From JAVBLK01 sp031553565 (GTDB lineage Bacteria > Bacillota > Clostridia > Christensenellales > DUVY01): DNA of 24,036 bases. Made by a program: the position numbers and the translations under genes. The notes below the pieces were generated by a model. That model was not told the origin of the DNA and ran no database searches. It saw nothing but the letters and a program-made list of their open reading frames with translations. Positions 1-7,638 of this stretch are shown piece after piece. The stretch lies in the NCBI GenBank assembly GCA_031553565.1, contig JAVBLK010000032.1, forward strand, positions 1 to 24,036. Reading direction: 5' to 3'. The stretch's first letter is position 1; each line of letters opens with the position of its first letter.

Positions 1-565
1 GGGTCGCAGCAAGCTGCGGGGAATTAAACCCTGTACTCCCATTTTTCTTTTCTCGTCATCCTTACTTTCTTTTTTGGCCGGACTATTTTCTTTTGACGGG
101 TCTTGTGCATTCTCGCTCAAAGAAAAATGTCCGTAGATTAAAGCGCTCACTCCGTGTTGACTTTGATTGTATGCACACCTAGCGTTATATCGTAATAGTC
201 GGAAACAATCGCGTAAAAGGTTTGCCGCGAAAAGATAAGCAATCCGTTTTGCAGTCTGGTTGCTTTGTCGCAAGGCTCCTCGCAATTACGAGCAGAAAAA
301 TCCCAGGCAAATTGACCAACAGGGCAAATGCCCGACTTATAGTCTACAGCAAGCAATTATACCGGAAGTTTTCCGGTGGAAAACGCGCCATTACGAGAAG
401 CAAAAGCAATGAAGCAATCCGGAAACAGACGTTATCACAGAAAAGTAAGGCTATGTTTGCGAAAAGCGAAAGCGGCATGAAGCGGGCAAGAGCCCGATAA
501 TAGCGGCAGGCTTGAATTGCGGAGAAATGGTTTACCACAAGCAAAAGAGTTTTTTACAGTAAAAA
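1..565. other. Leading intergenic stretch, no convincing gene
   Basis: I see no credible gene here. Reading frames on both strands are short, basic or cysteine-rich, lack a good ribosome-binding site and match nothing I recognise. The stretch contains several small perfect hairpins. One is at 5-18 (CGCAGC, loop AA, GCTGCG), followed by a GGGGAATTAAACCC stretch. Another is at 361-377 (ACCGGAA, loop GTT, TTCCGGT), and a third at about 483-496 (CGGGC, loop AAGA, GCCCG). None is followed by a T-run, so they do not look like terminators. It may be decayed mobile or coding DNA. Confidence 0.5.
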
Positions 566-1270
566 ATGGCTAAAAAATTTAAAGTACATACGAAAGAAAA
601 TATCGGCAGCCGGATCATCGGCCCCATCGCGCGCTTTTTCAAAAAGCGTCCGGAGATCGTCAACCTGAGCGGGGGCGAGCTCCCTGAAGTCTGCATCATG
701 ATCGGCAACCACAACGGGGCGGGCGGCGCGTTCAATTACCGTACATACCTGAAAAACCGGTTCATGACATGGGGCGCGCATCAAATGTGCGAAGGGTATA
801 TCAGCCGTTTCCGCTACCTGAAGAACGTGTTTTACGGGCGCAAACTTAAATACGGCAAGGTGCGGTCTTTTTTCTGCGCGTTATTGTTCGCGCTGGTGTC
901 GCGGATCATATACGCCAGCGCGGGCATGATCCCCGTGTATTACGATATGCGCGTATACTCCACCATGAAATATTCCATGGAATGCCTTAAAAAGGATGTG
1001 GCAGTGTTTATTTTCCCGGAGGATTCCGGGGACGGGTACCTGGAGAAGCCGGCGCGGCTGCATTCGGGATTCGTACAGCTTTCCCGGCTGTACCACAAAA
1101 TGCGCGGCGTGGACATTCCGGTATACACCATACTTTATCAAAGGAAACCGAAGCGCATCATCATCGGCAAGCCGATGTATGTGCAGGAACTCATGAAAAC
1201 GCACACCGTCGAGGAAACGTGCGACATTTTCCGGCAGTACATGAACGGGCTGGACGCTTTACAGCAATAG
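566..1270 (+). CDS. Divergent acyltransferase-like (PlsC/LPLAT superfamily) protein
   Basis: The 234-residue protein resembles lysophospholipid/glycerol-phosphate acyltransferases, which transfer an acyl chain to a lipid precursor at the cytoplasmic membrane face. Visible blocks are an NH-type first motif (N48-H49, then GAGG), a hydrophobic stretch at about 101-124 followed by IPVYYD, an FPED block at 150-153 in place of the usual FPEG, and IGKP at 200-203. The canonical first motif is HxxxxD. Here the aspartate position is not acidic (NHNGAGGAF), so ordinary PlsC activity is uncertain. The ATG is preceded only by an A-rich tract without a clear Shine-Dalgarno site. The gene stands alone. The superfamily call is fairly secure; the substrate is unknown. 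Confidence 0.6.
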   Translation: MAKKFKVHTKENIGSRIIGPIARFFKKRPEIVNLSGGELPEVCIMIGNHNGAGGAFNYRTYLKNRFMTWGAHQMCEGYISRFRYLKNVFYGRKLKYGKVRSFFCALLFALVSRIIYASAGMIPVYYDMRVYSTMKYSMECLKKDVAVFIFPEDSGDGYLEKPARLHSGFVQLSRLYHKMRGVDIPVYTILYQRKPKRIIIGKPMYVQELMKTHTVEETCDIFRQYMNGLDALQQ

Positions 1271-1424
1271 CTGTGCGCATATGACGAATAAGCAAAGCGG
1301 CAAAAAGCCGTTACCCCGGAAAATAAAACAAAGGCTGGGAAGGAATTGCTGAGTAAGTTTGTTTTCCATGCTGAAAGCGCGATATCAAAAAAATGGATTT
1401 CACAATCAAATGGAGGGAGAATTT

Positions 1425-1670
1425 ATGAGATGTCCCAGATGCAAGTACCTGCAAGAAAAGGCGGATTTTTGTTCGCATTGCGGCAGGGATATGAGGGAAA
1501 CAGTTTTAACATGCCCTGACTGCGGCAAAAGGAACAAGGCCGGTTCGCTTAAGTGTAAATGCGGGAAAATATTGCAGGAGCTCCCTGTTTGCGTGTCATG
1601 CGGCACAGTTGCGGTTAGTACGGCCGGGAAATTCTGCGCCGAGTGCGGAAAACCGTTTGATAAAAAATAG
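1425..1670 (+). CDS. Small triple zinc-ribbon protein
   Basis: This 81-residue protein is almost entirely zinc ribbon. It has three four-cysteine sets: C3/C6/C16/C19, C30/C33/C44/C46 and C56/C59/C71/C74. The spacing is typical of double-zinc-ribbon (DZR-like) proteins. There is no other domain and no membrane segment. The frame is open further upstream, but the ATG at 1425 is chosen because a strong GGAGGG (1412-1417) sits 7 bases before it and the first ribbon starts at residue 3. Such proteins usually bind nucleic acid or serve as scaffolds; no specific role can be read here. It lies just before the AT-rich HEPN/HNH genes, but a link is only positional. Confidence 0.75.
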   Translation: MRCPRCKYLQEKADFCSHCGRDMRETVLTCPDCGKRNKAGSLKCKCGKILQELPVCVSCGTVAVSTAGKFCAECGKPFDKK

Positions 1671-1738
1671 ATACAAACAGAAAATTATAAAGAATTGTTG
1701 CGGGATACCGGAATAAGGTTTTCGGGAGGTTTTTCATT

Positions 1739-2251
1739 TTGGATGAAATATATAGACTCGTAGGCCAAATGGTAGAAGCGTGTCAATACATAGAGGGAAT
1801 ATTTCAGCAAATAATTGCTTTTCAGAAATTATTGGAAAGTGATTATGATGATGAAAAAGAAACTATAAACGGCATACCTTTGCAAGCATATGTTCTGGAG
1901 CATCAAGGCGAGATAGTGAATGATTGCAAGAAAGCGTATGAAACGTGTTTGGGGAACGCCACCAGCAACGCTTTCTCGATGCTTGAATTTCCACCAAATC
2001 TTGTTAATGCGATTATGAAAATAATAAAAGAACGTAATCAAATAATTCATTGCTATTTTAAGGAAACTGATTTTTATACGCATTGGAACAATGACGTTTT
2101 TTTAAAAGGACAAGCAGCTTATCTGCAAAAAAGGGTTATAAAGGCAAGGAATGTATGTGATCAACTGCGCGTTGCCATTGGAGCACAGCTTTGGGAAGAT
2201 CGTTGGGACAAGAAGTTAGGAGACCACAAAAAATTGAAAGACAGACGCTGA
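1739..2251 (+). CDS. HEPN-like domain protein (candidate RNase/toxin-type)
   Basis: This 170-residue, mostly helical protein starts at a TTG with a GGGAGG site (1724-1729) 9 bases upstream. Residues 98-106 read ERNQIIHCY. R99-N100-x3-H104 fits the R-x4-6-H signature of HEPN domains, with the frequent polar residue after the arginine. An amphipathic helix at about 5-27 precedes it, as in many HEPN proteins. HEPN proteins include metal-independent RNases of toxin-antitoxin, abortive-infection and CRISPR systems, and also non-catalytic members. No dedicated antitoxin (MNT or similar) is adjacent. Base composition is markedly AT-rich: the line 1801-1860 has 15 G+C of 60. This suggests transfer. 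The family call rests on one motif and helix content. Confidence 0.5.
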   Translation: MDEIYRLVGQMVEACQYIEGIFQQIIAFQKLLESDYDDEKETINGIPLQAYVLEHQGEIVNDCKKAYETCLGNATSNAFSMLEFPPNLVNAIMKIIKERNQIIHCYFKETDFYTHWNNDVFLKGQAAYLQKRVIKARNVCDQLRVAIGAQLWEDRWDKKLGDHKKLKDRR

Positions 2252-2330
2252 TCTAAACTATGTCCGAAAATGCAAGAAATAGCCCGCGGTTTATCTTAAA
2301 ACTCTACTATTTTTGGGGAAGAACTTTCAA

Positions 2331-3500
2331 ATGGAAAGTAATGAAATAGAAAAACAACTCTCATTATCATATGCCGATTTAGTTGAGTACCTTTTATTAA
2401 AATACGGACGTTGTTTGTATAATTATTTTAGTTCGCCCTTGTGTAAGTCGCAAAATCAGAGAGCAAAAAGGACTGATGAAGGGTTGGTAATCCACCACAT
2501 AGACGAGGATAAGGCGATTATGTTGAGCGATCCGGAACACGCAGCCAAAAATCCTTTGTCTTATCAACATTCAGACAGATTAGTATATTGCAACATTTTA
2601 GAACATCTTATCTTGCATATAAAGATTGTTGAAGAGCCAAGGCATCCTAAAGCAAACGCCGATGAGCGGTTGGGGATAGGCGGCATCAAAAATTATTTGT
2701 GCCCTGAAATAAATGATTATTTTAATGGGAAACAAATCAGCGAGTGGCAGTTGCCTGTTTTTAAACAAATAGAAAATAATTTTGAGGAATACATATATAT
2801 AATAAAGTATTTCTTGGATTTAGTGGACAAAAATGCCGAATTAAAAGTAAGAATCAACAAGCATACAATTTCCTGCGGACGATTCAGGAAAATTGCAGAG
2901 AGAGTGTTTTTAGCGGTAAACAAAGCCGAAATTTTTTGCGCCGCAAATAAAAACGACAATCAAAGCAAAGAAGAGATTTTATTTAAAAGCTATAATTCTT
3001 CAGAAGAAAGCGCGATTATCCAATATTGCCTTGGATATTGCTATTTTTACGGATTAGGTGTGACGGCGGATGCGGAAGAAGCATTTAAGTGGTTCGGTAA
3101 AGCAGCAAAAGAGAATAAGAATGCAAAACTGTTTTTAGATAAACGGAAAGAACTGTCGGCGGAAAAAATGAAAAAAAACACAGATATTTTGGAATTCGAC
3201 AATCTAAAGAAATCCGCGGAGTCCGGCGATCCTGAAGCGCAATATAATTTGTTTTTCCGTTATAATAGTGGCAGAGGAGTAAAGGCAGACAGGTCGAGAG
3301 CGCTTCAGTGGCTGAAAAAATCCGCCGAGGCCGGATATGCGCGCGCACAATGGTATCTGGGAAATGAATACATATTTGGCGCATCCGGGTTGAAGGCCGA
3401 CAAAAATGAAGCGCTTAGATGGTTCAAGTTGTCCGCCGAACAAGGGTATCAAATGGGGATAGAGGCATATAAGCGTTATTCAGGGGACAATCATGGCTAA
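2331..3500 (+). CDS. HNH-like nuclease domain with C-terminal Sel1 repeats
   Basis: The protein has about 389 residues. An N-terminal region carries HHIDED (H55-H56) and then YCNILEHLILH (N88, H92, H96). The order H-H ... N ... H fits a divergent HNH/beta-beta-alpha-metal nuclease. The central region (about 130-225) is unassigned. The C-terminus holds Sel1-like (TPR-type) repeats at roughly 226-261, 291-336 and 337-374, recognisable by the GxGVxAD...A..WF.KAAE pattern. Sel1 repeats usually mediate protein contacts. The ATG at 2331 follows GGGGAAG and is preferred over an in-frame TTG at 2313. The gene sits 79 bases after the HEPN-like gene in the same AT-rich island, which suggests a defence or conflict role, but that is inference. 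The HNH assignment is moderate and the Sel1 assignment strong. Confidence 0.6.
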   Translation: MESNEIEKQLSLSYADLVEYLLLKYGRCLYNYFSSPLCKSQNQRAKRTDEGLVIHHIDEDKAIMLSDPEHAAKNPLSYQHSDRLVYCNILEHLILHIKIVEEPRHPKANADERLGIGGIKNYLCPEINDYFNGKQISEWQLPVFKQIENNFEEYIYIIKYFLDLVDKNAELKVRINKHTISCGRFRKIAERVFLAVNKAEIFCAANKNDNQSKEEILFKSYNSSEESAIIQYCLGYCYFYGLGVTADAEEAFKWFGKAAKENKNAKLFLDKRKELSAEKMKKNTDILEFDNLKKSAESGDPEAQYNLFFRYNSGRGVKADRSRALQWLKKSAEAGYARAQWYLGNEYIFGASGLKADKNEALRWFKLSAEQGYQMGIEAYKRYSGDNHG

Positions 3501-3537
3501 ATCAACTTGAAAATTACTAAAAAAGGGGTGGACGATC

Positions 3538-4215
3538 ATGGACAAATTGAACAATATTTTAAACGACGGTTATGAAAACAAGAATTGGTTTTCCAGGAAC
3601 TATTTTTGGGCCGGTACGGTTTTTGTGGTTTTGTTATGCAATCTTTTGTACATGTTCGGCGGCAATCATTGGAACCCCATAAAATTAGACAGTTACATAA
3701 GCTGGTCGGACGGACTGAATTTCAGTGCGCTGTTGTACGGTTTTTTCCACAGCTTCGGCCACAGCAACTTACAGCATACGCTGCTTAATATGCTTTGCTT
3801 TCTTATTGTCGGCTTGTACCTGGAAAGAAAGACCGGGACGATCAAGCTGCTGCTTTTAGTCATCGGCTTTGCCTTTTTATCAACCGGGATCATTGCGGCA
3901 ATGTCCGGGGGCGTGGGGAGTATCGGCTATTCCGGGGTAAATTTTGCATTTTATTTCTATATCATTATCGATTTTATATTTGTGCTCTTTCTGCGTAAAG
4001 AAAGGACTAAATCAGCTGTGATCCTTGGTATAATCATGTTTGCGCTGATTTATCTTGCTATGTGCTTTAACGGCGGCACAACAAGCTTCGGCTTTGAGTG
4101 GTATCCCTGGGATCTGATGCACAATCAAGGTCATACCGGCGGCGCGGTTTCGGGAATAATTGTCGCATTAATCGTGAACATTGCGCCCTTAGGAAAGAAA
4201 ACGGTAAACACGTGA
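3538..4215 (+). CDS. Rhomboid-family intramembrane serine protease
   Basis: The 225-residue protein has six hydrophobic segments, a short cytoplasmic N-terminus and the rhomboid signatures. HSNLQHTLLN (H75, H80, N84) is the HxxxxHxxxN motif. GYSG supplies the nucleophile S132, and GHTGG supplies the catalytic H199. Rhomboids cleave transmembrane substrates within the membrane. The GxSG and His pair are intact, so an active protease is likely. The substrate is unknown. The ATG follows a GGGGTGG site. It begins 37 bases after the HNH/Sel1 gene and may be co-transcribed, although its composition is closer to the chromosome than that of the two genes upstream. Confidence 0.85.
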   Translation: MDKLNNILNDGYENKNWFSRNYFWAGTVFVVLLCNLLYMFGGNHWNPIKLDSYISWSDGLNFSALLYGFFHSFGHSNLQHTLLNMLCFLIVGLYLERKTGTIKLLLLVIGFAFLSTGIIAAMSGGVGSIGYSGVNFAFYFYIIIDFIFVLFLRKERTKSAVILGIIMFALIYLAMCFNGGTTSFGFEWYPWDLMHNQGHTGGAVSGIIVALIVNIAPLGKKTVNT

Positions 4216-4361
4216 TATTGCCCGCGACATGAATTTTTGCGATCAGAAAAAGGGCAGAGCTTAAAGACAGGCATGCGTGGTTCATTACTATATTGTGATA
4301 AAGAGTCTCCAAGGTCAATAAAACGGCGACGGCTTTTAAAGCGCGTAACCTTTTGTTTGGA

Positions 4362-4390
4362 TTGACTAAATCCGGATTTCAGCCTATAAT
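4362..4390 (+). promoter_or_regulatory. Strong sigma-A-type promoter
   Basis: TTGACT (4362-4367) and TATAAT (4385-4390) are separated by exactly 17 bases. It faces the DUF1801 gene. The predicted start of transcription near 4397 leaves a leader of about 237 bases, most of it occupied by repeat A1. Confidence 0.75.
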
Positions 4391-4442
4391 TAGAAGGTGT
4401 CACAAGGGCATTCCGGCAGCGATAATGCCACAGTGGAATAAA

Positions 4443-4600
4443 TGAAACGCTGATTAATTCGATAGAACTTTGACGCATCGTCATTTTCGACCTAAAACAT
4501 CTTCTTTTTTCGTCAATAGCTCTGCTATTGCCTTCAAAAACAAGCCGTTTTACGTCTGAAAAATACCCGGTCAAATTTTATCTCATTTAATCAGCGTTTA
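4443..4600. repeat. Fold-back repeat A1 (family A)
   Basis: This is a 158-bp imperfect palindrome with perfect 13-bp ends (AAACGCTGATTAA at 4445-4457 and its complement at 4587-4599). A central hairpin lies at 4514-4530 (CAATAGC, loop TCT, GCTATTG). It aligns along its length with A2, A3 and A4, for example in the CTGAAAACATCTTCTTT-like left arm and the CAAAAACAAGCCGTTTT right arm. It lies between the promoter at 4362 and the DUF1801 start. Confidence 0.8.
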
Positions 4601-4633
4601 CTTAGCGCCGGCATGAGGTGCGAAAGGGTAAAT

Positions 4634-5023
4634 ATGCAAAAATTTACTAACGATTCTCACGGCGATATTCCGGATGTGGAATACTATATTATGAAATACG
4701 GCCCGGACAAGCAGGAGAGATTGCTGCAAATACGGGCAATTATGTTCGAGAAATACCCTGACGCCGCGGAAAGGATATACTTCGGTATCCCGACGGTGGA
4801 TCATAAGGGGAAGATCATCCTGCAATATGCGGCTTACAAAAAGCATATCAGCCTGATCATCGGCAGCGATTTTTCCGCATTGCTGCAACAGGAATATCCG
4901 CAATACCATTATACGGACTACACCGTTTATTTCCCCGATAACGAGCCTTTCCCCGGGGATTTTATCAAAACGGTATGCGGGATGCTGGATAAAGTGCACA
5001 GAAACATAAAACCGTTCAACTAA
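4634..5023 (+). CDS. DUF1801 / YdhG-like small protein
   Basis: The 129-residue protein matches the DUF1801 (YdhG/YiiE, iron-chaperone-like fold) family. It has an R..I....P.A.E.I.FGIPT segment at about 32-54, followed by the KH pair of the AAYKKHISLIIG segment. No enzymatic residues are established for the family, and an iron-chaperone-like role is known only for distant frataxin-like relatives. The ATG at 4634 is chosen because AAAGGG (4623-4628) lies just before it; an in-frame ATG at 4613 lacks such a site. The gene is transcribed alone from the promoter at 4362, with repeat A1 in its leader. Confidence 0.7.
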   Translation: MQKFTNDSHGDIPDVEYYIMKYGPDKQERLLQIRAIMFEKYPDAAERIYFGIPTVDHKGKIILQYAAYKKHISLIIGSDFSALLQQEYPQYHYTDYTVYFPDNEPFPGDFIKTVCGMLDKVHRNIKPFN

Positions 5024-5170
5024 GCAGCGTTTAAACGCGGATCAGTTCAACTGACGGAATCCGGACGCATCCCGCGGGTCGCTGCACGGAATGGATATGA
5101 CGATTATACTAAGGCGAATAAGCGTTGTCGCCGGCAGAAAAGAAAACTATTGAAGGAAAACAGTCAGCCT

Positions 5171-5187
5171 TGTGAGCGGCGCTCACA
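5171..5187 (+). promoter_or_regulatory. Perfect hairpin just before rsgA
   Basis: TGTGAGC, loop GGC and GCTCACA form a perfect 7-bp stem that ends 16 bases before the rsgA ATG. There is no T-run, so it is not a terminator. It could be a protein-binding dyad or a translational element next to a weak AAGAAG ribosome-binding site. Confidence 0.4.
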
Positions 5188-5203
5188 GTTTCAAGAAGAA
5201 TAA

Positions 5204-6073
5204 ATGAAAGGAATTGTTGTTAAGTCACTGCGCGGCTGCTTTTCGGTGGACGGCGCGGACGGGAAGAGGTACGATTGCGCGCCGCGCGGGAAAATGCGCG
5301 GCGGCGGTATCTTTTGCGGCGATAACGTTGAATTCAATGAAAGGGAGCTTGTGGTCGAAAGGGTCGCCGAGAGGAAAAACCAATTTGCCAGGCCTCCTAT
5401 GTCGAATATCACTCGCGCGCTTATCGTGACCGCCGTTACACCGGTTCCCGATATGCTGCTTATCGATAAAATGCTGGTAAAATGCTACGCGCGGAAAATA
5501 GAGCCCGTGCTTTGCATGGATAAAAACGATCTGCCGGGCGCGGCGGAATATTTTGACAAATTAAAAACGGAATATGCGGCATGCTGTGATAAGATCTTAT
5601 CGGTGTCGGCGAAAACAGGGAACGGGATCCCGGAGCTTTGCCGGGCTTTGGGCGGCAGGAACGAGATCATCTGCGTGGCCGGGCAGTCGGCAATGGGCAA
5701 GAGCAGCATTCTGAACGCTGTCCTGCCGCTGCTTAGCCTTAAAACGGGCGGAATATCCGAAAAGTCGGGGCGGGGCAGGCATACTACGCGGCACACTGAA
5801 ATGTTTTCCTTGCCGGACGGCGGCTATATCGCGGATACGGCGGGCTTCTCCTTACTTTCTGAGCAGGATATAGAGGCGGAGCAGCTTAAATATTACTATC
5901 CCGAATTTGTGCCGCTGCAATCGAAATGCAAATATTACGGCTGCAACCACCTGACAGAGCCGGATTGCGCGGTCATGGCGGAATTGAGCCGGTCGGTTTC
6001 TTCCGGCAGATATCAAAGGTATAAAGATTTCTATGCCGAGCTGAATGATTATCAGAAAAAAAAGTACAGATAG
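5204..6073 (+). CDS. rsgA: Ribosome small-subunit-dependent GTPase RsgA
   Basis: RsgA (YjeQ/CpgA) is a circularly permuted GTPase that matures the 30S subunit. The 289-residue protein shows an N-terminal OB-fold region (1-60), then G4 (DKND, 106-109), the P-loop GQSAMGKSS (160-168), the RGRHTTRH switch I segment (190-197), DTAG (211-214), and a C-terminal zinc site C242/C247/H249/C255. Motif order (G4 before G1) is diagnostic. G4 has D106 where NKxD usually has asparagine. The ribosome-binding site is weak (AAGAAG). The rpe gene follows after 18 bases, the classical Firmicute pairing, but the kinase/phosphatase genes often found upstream in this cluster are absent. Confidence 0.93.
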   Translation: MKGIVVKSLRGCFSVDGADGKRYDCAPRGKMRGGGIFCGDNVEFNERELVVERVAERKNQFARPPMSNITRALIVTAVTPVPDMLLIDKMLVKCYARKIEPVLCMDKNDLPGAAEYFDKLKTEYAACCDKILSVSAKTGNGIPELCRALGGRNEIICVAGQSAMGKSSILNAVLPLLSLKTGGISEKSGRGRHTTRHTEMFSLPDGGYIADTAGFSLLSEQDIEAEQLKYYYPEFVPLQSKCKYYGCNHLTEPDCAVMAELSRSVSSGRYQRYKDFYAELNDYQKKKYR

Positions 6074-6091
6074 AGAAAAGGTGCAAAAGCT

Positions 6092-6745
6092 ATGACCAAA
6101 AGATCTGTTAAGATCGCTCCGTCTATTTTAAGCGCGGACTTTTCCAACATGGCGGCCGGGGTCAAGAGGGCGGAGGCCGCGGGCGCGGATATGATCCACT
6201 GCGACGTTATGGACGGCGTGTTCGTGCCGAACCTTACGTTCGGCTTCAAGATGATAGAGGATATAAAAAAGAGCACCCGGCTGCCGCTGGACGTGCATCT
6301 GATGATAGTCGAGCCCGAAAGGTACGTTGAAAGGTTTGTAAAGGCCGGCGCCGATATCGTGACCTTTCATATCGAGGCGTGTAAATCCGTGCCCGAAACC
6401 CTTGCCGCGATAAAGGCAGCGGGGGCGAGGCGCGGACTCGTCATAAACCCGCATACGCCGGTTGACGGGATATTGCCGTACCTTAAAGATTGCGATATGG
6501 TGCTGGTAATGAGTGTTATGCCCGGCTTCGGCGGCCAGAAATTCATGCCGCACGTGCTTGATAAGGTCAGGACGCTGAAAAAAATCGCCGTGGAAAAGAA
6601 TTACACATTCGATATCGAGATCGACGGCGGCATAACGATAGAGAACGCCTCCGAGGTCAAGGCCGCGGGCGTCAACGTGATCGTCGCGGGCAACACCCTT
6701 TTTGCCGCGAAGGATATGAAAGCGGCGGTAGAGGGGCTCAGATAA
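6092..6745 (+). CDS. rpe: Ribulose-phosphate 3-epimerase
   Basis: The enzyme interconverts ribulose-5-phosphate and xylulose-5-phosphate in the pentose phosphate pathway. The 217-residue TIM barrel is full length. APSILSADF opens strand 1. Metal ligands and acid-base residues are in place: H36 and D38 (HCDVMDG), H69 (DVHLMI) and D178 (EIDGGI). The phosphate-binding segment VMPGFGGQ lies at 142-149. The ATG follows AAAAGGTG at 6076-6083. It is co-transcribed with rsgA. No thiN gene follows, although it often does in this cluster in Firmicutes. Confidence 0.95.
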   Translation: MTKRSVKIAPSILSADFSNMAAGVKRAEAAGADMIHCDVMDGVFVPNLTFGFKMIEDIKKSTRLPLDVHLMIVEPERYVERFVKAGADIVTFHIEACKSVPETLAAIKAAGARRGLVINPHTPVDGILPYLKDCDMVLVMSVMPGFGGQKFMPHVLDKVRTLKKIAVEKNYTFDIEIDGGITIENASEVKAAGVNVIVAGNTLFAAKDMKAAVEGLR

Positions 6746-6794
6746 GGCAAGTTGTAAAAGGAGGCTCTTGTAAACGCCAAACCGGGTATTGCCT

Positions 6795-6824
6795 TTGACA
6801 AGCGGCTGCCAAAAAATGTATAAT
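6795..6824 (+). promoter_or_regulatory. Sigma-A-type promoter
   Basis: TTGACA (6795-6800) and TATAAT (6819-6824) are separated by 18 bases. It lies 46 bases before the hypothetical gene starting at 6870, so that gene has its own promoter and is not simply the end of the rsgA-rpe operon. Confidence 0.75.
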
Positions 6825-6869
6825 ATTGTTATACGTGCCGCATAGTGAAAATCTTTAAGGAGTTTAAGA

Positions 6870-7454
6870 ATGAACCCGAAAACCTATAAATTCTATAAAG
6901 GTATTTTTGATCTTGCCAGGACTGATTATTATTCCGATACCGCTGCCGTAACCGCGTTTATACGTAACTCGCTGGACTTTGATTACGACATCGCTGTGGA
7001 ATTGTGGGACTTTCTGGCGACCGACGCGATCGACTGCGGCGCGCCGCAAAAAGAGGCCGCCGCGGCATTGGGCGAGGCAGTGCTTATCCAGATGCAGAAG
7101 AAAAATGCCGGCAGGACCCTGCGCAGTATTGTGGAAAAGGATACCATAGCGTTTTTGCTGTACGGCTTTCCCGAAAAGCCTTGCGACGCGGCGCGCGATA
7201 TCCTGCTGCGGCTTATAATGGGCGGAAAATTCGAGGACGCCGACGTAATTTTTTCCGCTTTCCAAAAGAGCAGGAATTACGGCGCGGCGATGAGGGAGCT
7301 GGTCGAGCAGCTTTTTGAAGAAATCAGGAAAAAGACGGGCAGCGTCAAGGTCACAATGCCGAAAAAGAACGCCGAGTTTTTGCGCGGGCATATACAAAAG
7401 ATTAAGGGCCCCGAAAAGGCTCTCTTAGATCAGCGGATAAAAGAAATACTGTGA
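6870..7454 (+). CDS. Hypothetical helical protein
   Basis: I do not recognise this 194-residue protein. It appears almost wholly alpha-helical, with repeating charged and hydrophobic heptad-like stretches (for example 60-100 and 105-160). A basic C-terminal part (about 152-190) is rich in lysine. It has no signal peptide, membrane segment or metal motif. A HEAT/TPR-like solenoid would fit but is not proven. The start is supported by AAGGAG (6857-6862) 7 bases before the ATG and by the promoter at 6795. Codon use resembles the neighbouring housekeeping genes. Fold-back element E begins at its stop codon. Confidence 0.7.
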   Translation: MNPKTYKFYKGIFDLARTDYYSDTAAVTAFIRNSLDFDYDIAVELWDFLATDAIDCGAPQKEAAAALGEAVLIQMQKKNAGRTLRSIVEKDTIAFLLYGFPEKPCDAARDILLRLIMGGKFEDADVIFSAFQKSRNYGAAMRELVEQLFEEIRKKTGSVKVTMPKKNAEFLRGHIQKIKGPEKALLDQRIKEIL

Positions 7455-7577
7455 ACGGCAAAAGAGCGGGGTTGATACGGACTACGTTCGTCATTTTTTC
7501 CTTGTCGTGTACGTCAGAGTACACTTCCTCGTCAAAATGCCGACTGTTGTCCGTCTGAACCCCGCTCTTTACCGTTC
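7453..7577. repeat. Fold-back element E
   Basis: This 125-bp palindrome has long arms. The left arm, GAACGGCAAAAGAGCGGGGT from 7453, continues to about 7495; the right arm is its near-complement ending at 7577. Arm identity is roughly 80% or more over about 45 bp. A central hairpin lies at 7507-7524 (GTGTAC, loop GTCAGA, GTACAC). It starts inside the stop codon of the preceding gene and is followed 23 bases later by an intrinsic terminator. Confidence 0.75.
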
Positions 7578-7600
7578 GTTGGAGCCGGGCAACATACATA

Positions 7601-7635
7601 AAAAAAGGGACGCTCGTTTTAAAGCGTCCTTTTTT
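7601..7635. terminator. Bidirectional intrinsic terminator
   Basis: A GGACGCT/AGCGTCC stem is flanked by six A residues on the left and six T residues on the right. It can therefore terminate the hypothetical gene from the left, and transcripts arriving on the minus strand from the right (the DUF1858 gene). Confidence 0.85.
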
Positions 7636-7638
7636 GGT

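Noticed and set aside
147..500. Short frames of 69 (-) and 92 (+) residues in the first 565 bases
   Set aside because: They overlap each other, lack ribosome-binding sites and match no family. The plus frame is extremely basic, as expected of non-coding sequence.
4131..4574. A 147-residue minus-strand frame over the rhomboid 3' end and repeat A1
   Set aside because: It overlaps a real gene, a strong promoter and the repeat on the opposite strand. It has no family features and is very basic.
5026..5037. Perfect 12-bp palindrome GCGTTTAAACGC after the DUF1801 gene
   Set aside because: It is short and isolated, with no T-run or nearby promoter to give it a role. It may be chance or a weak hairpin.
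7402..7599. A 65-residue minus-strand frame over element E
   Set aside because: It is the translation of a palindromic element plus the antisense of the preceding gene, without a ribosome-binding site or family match.
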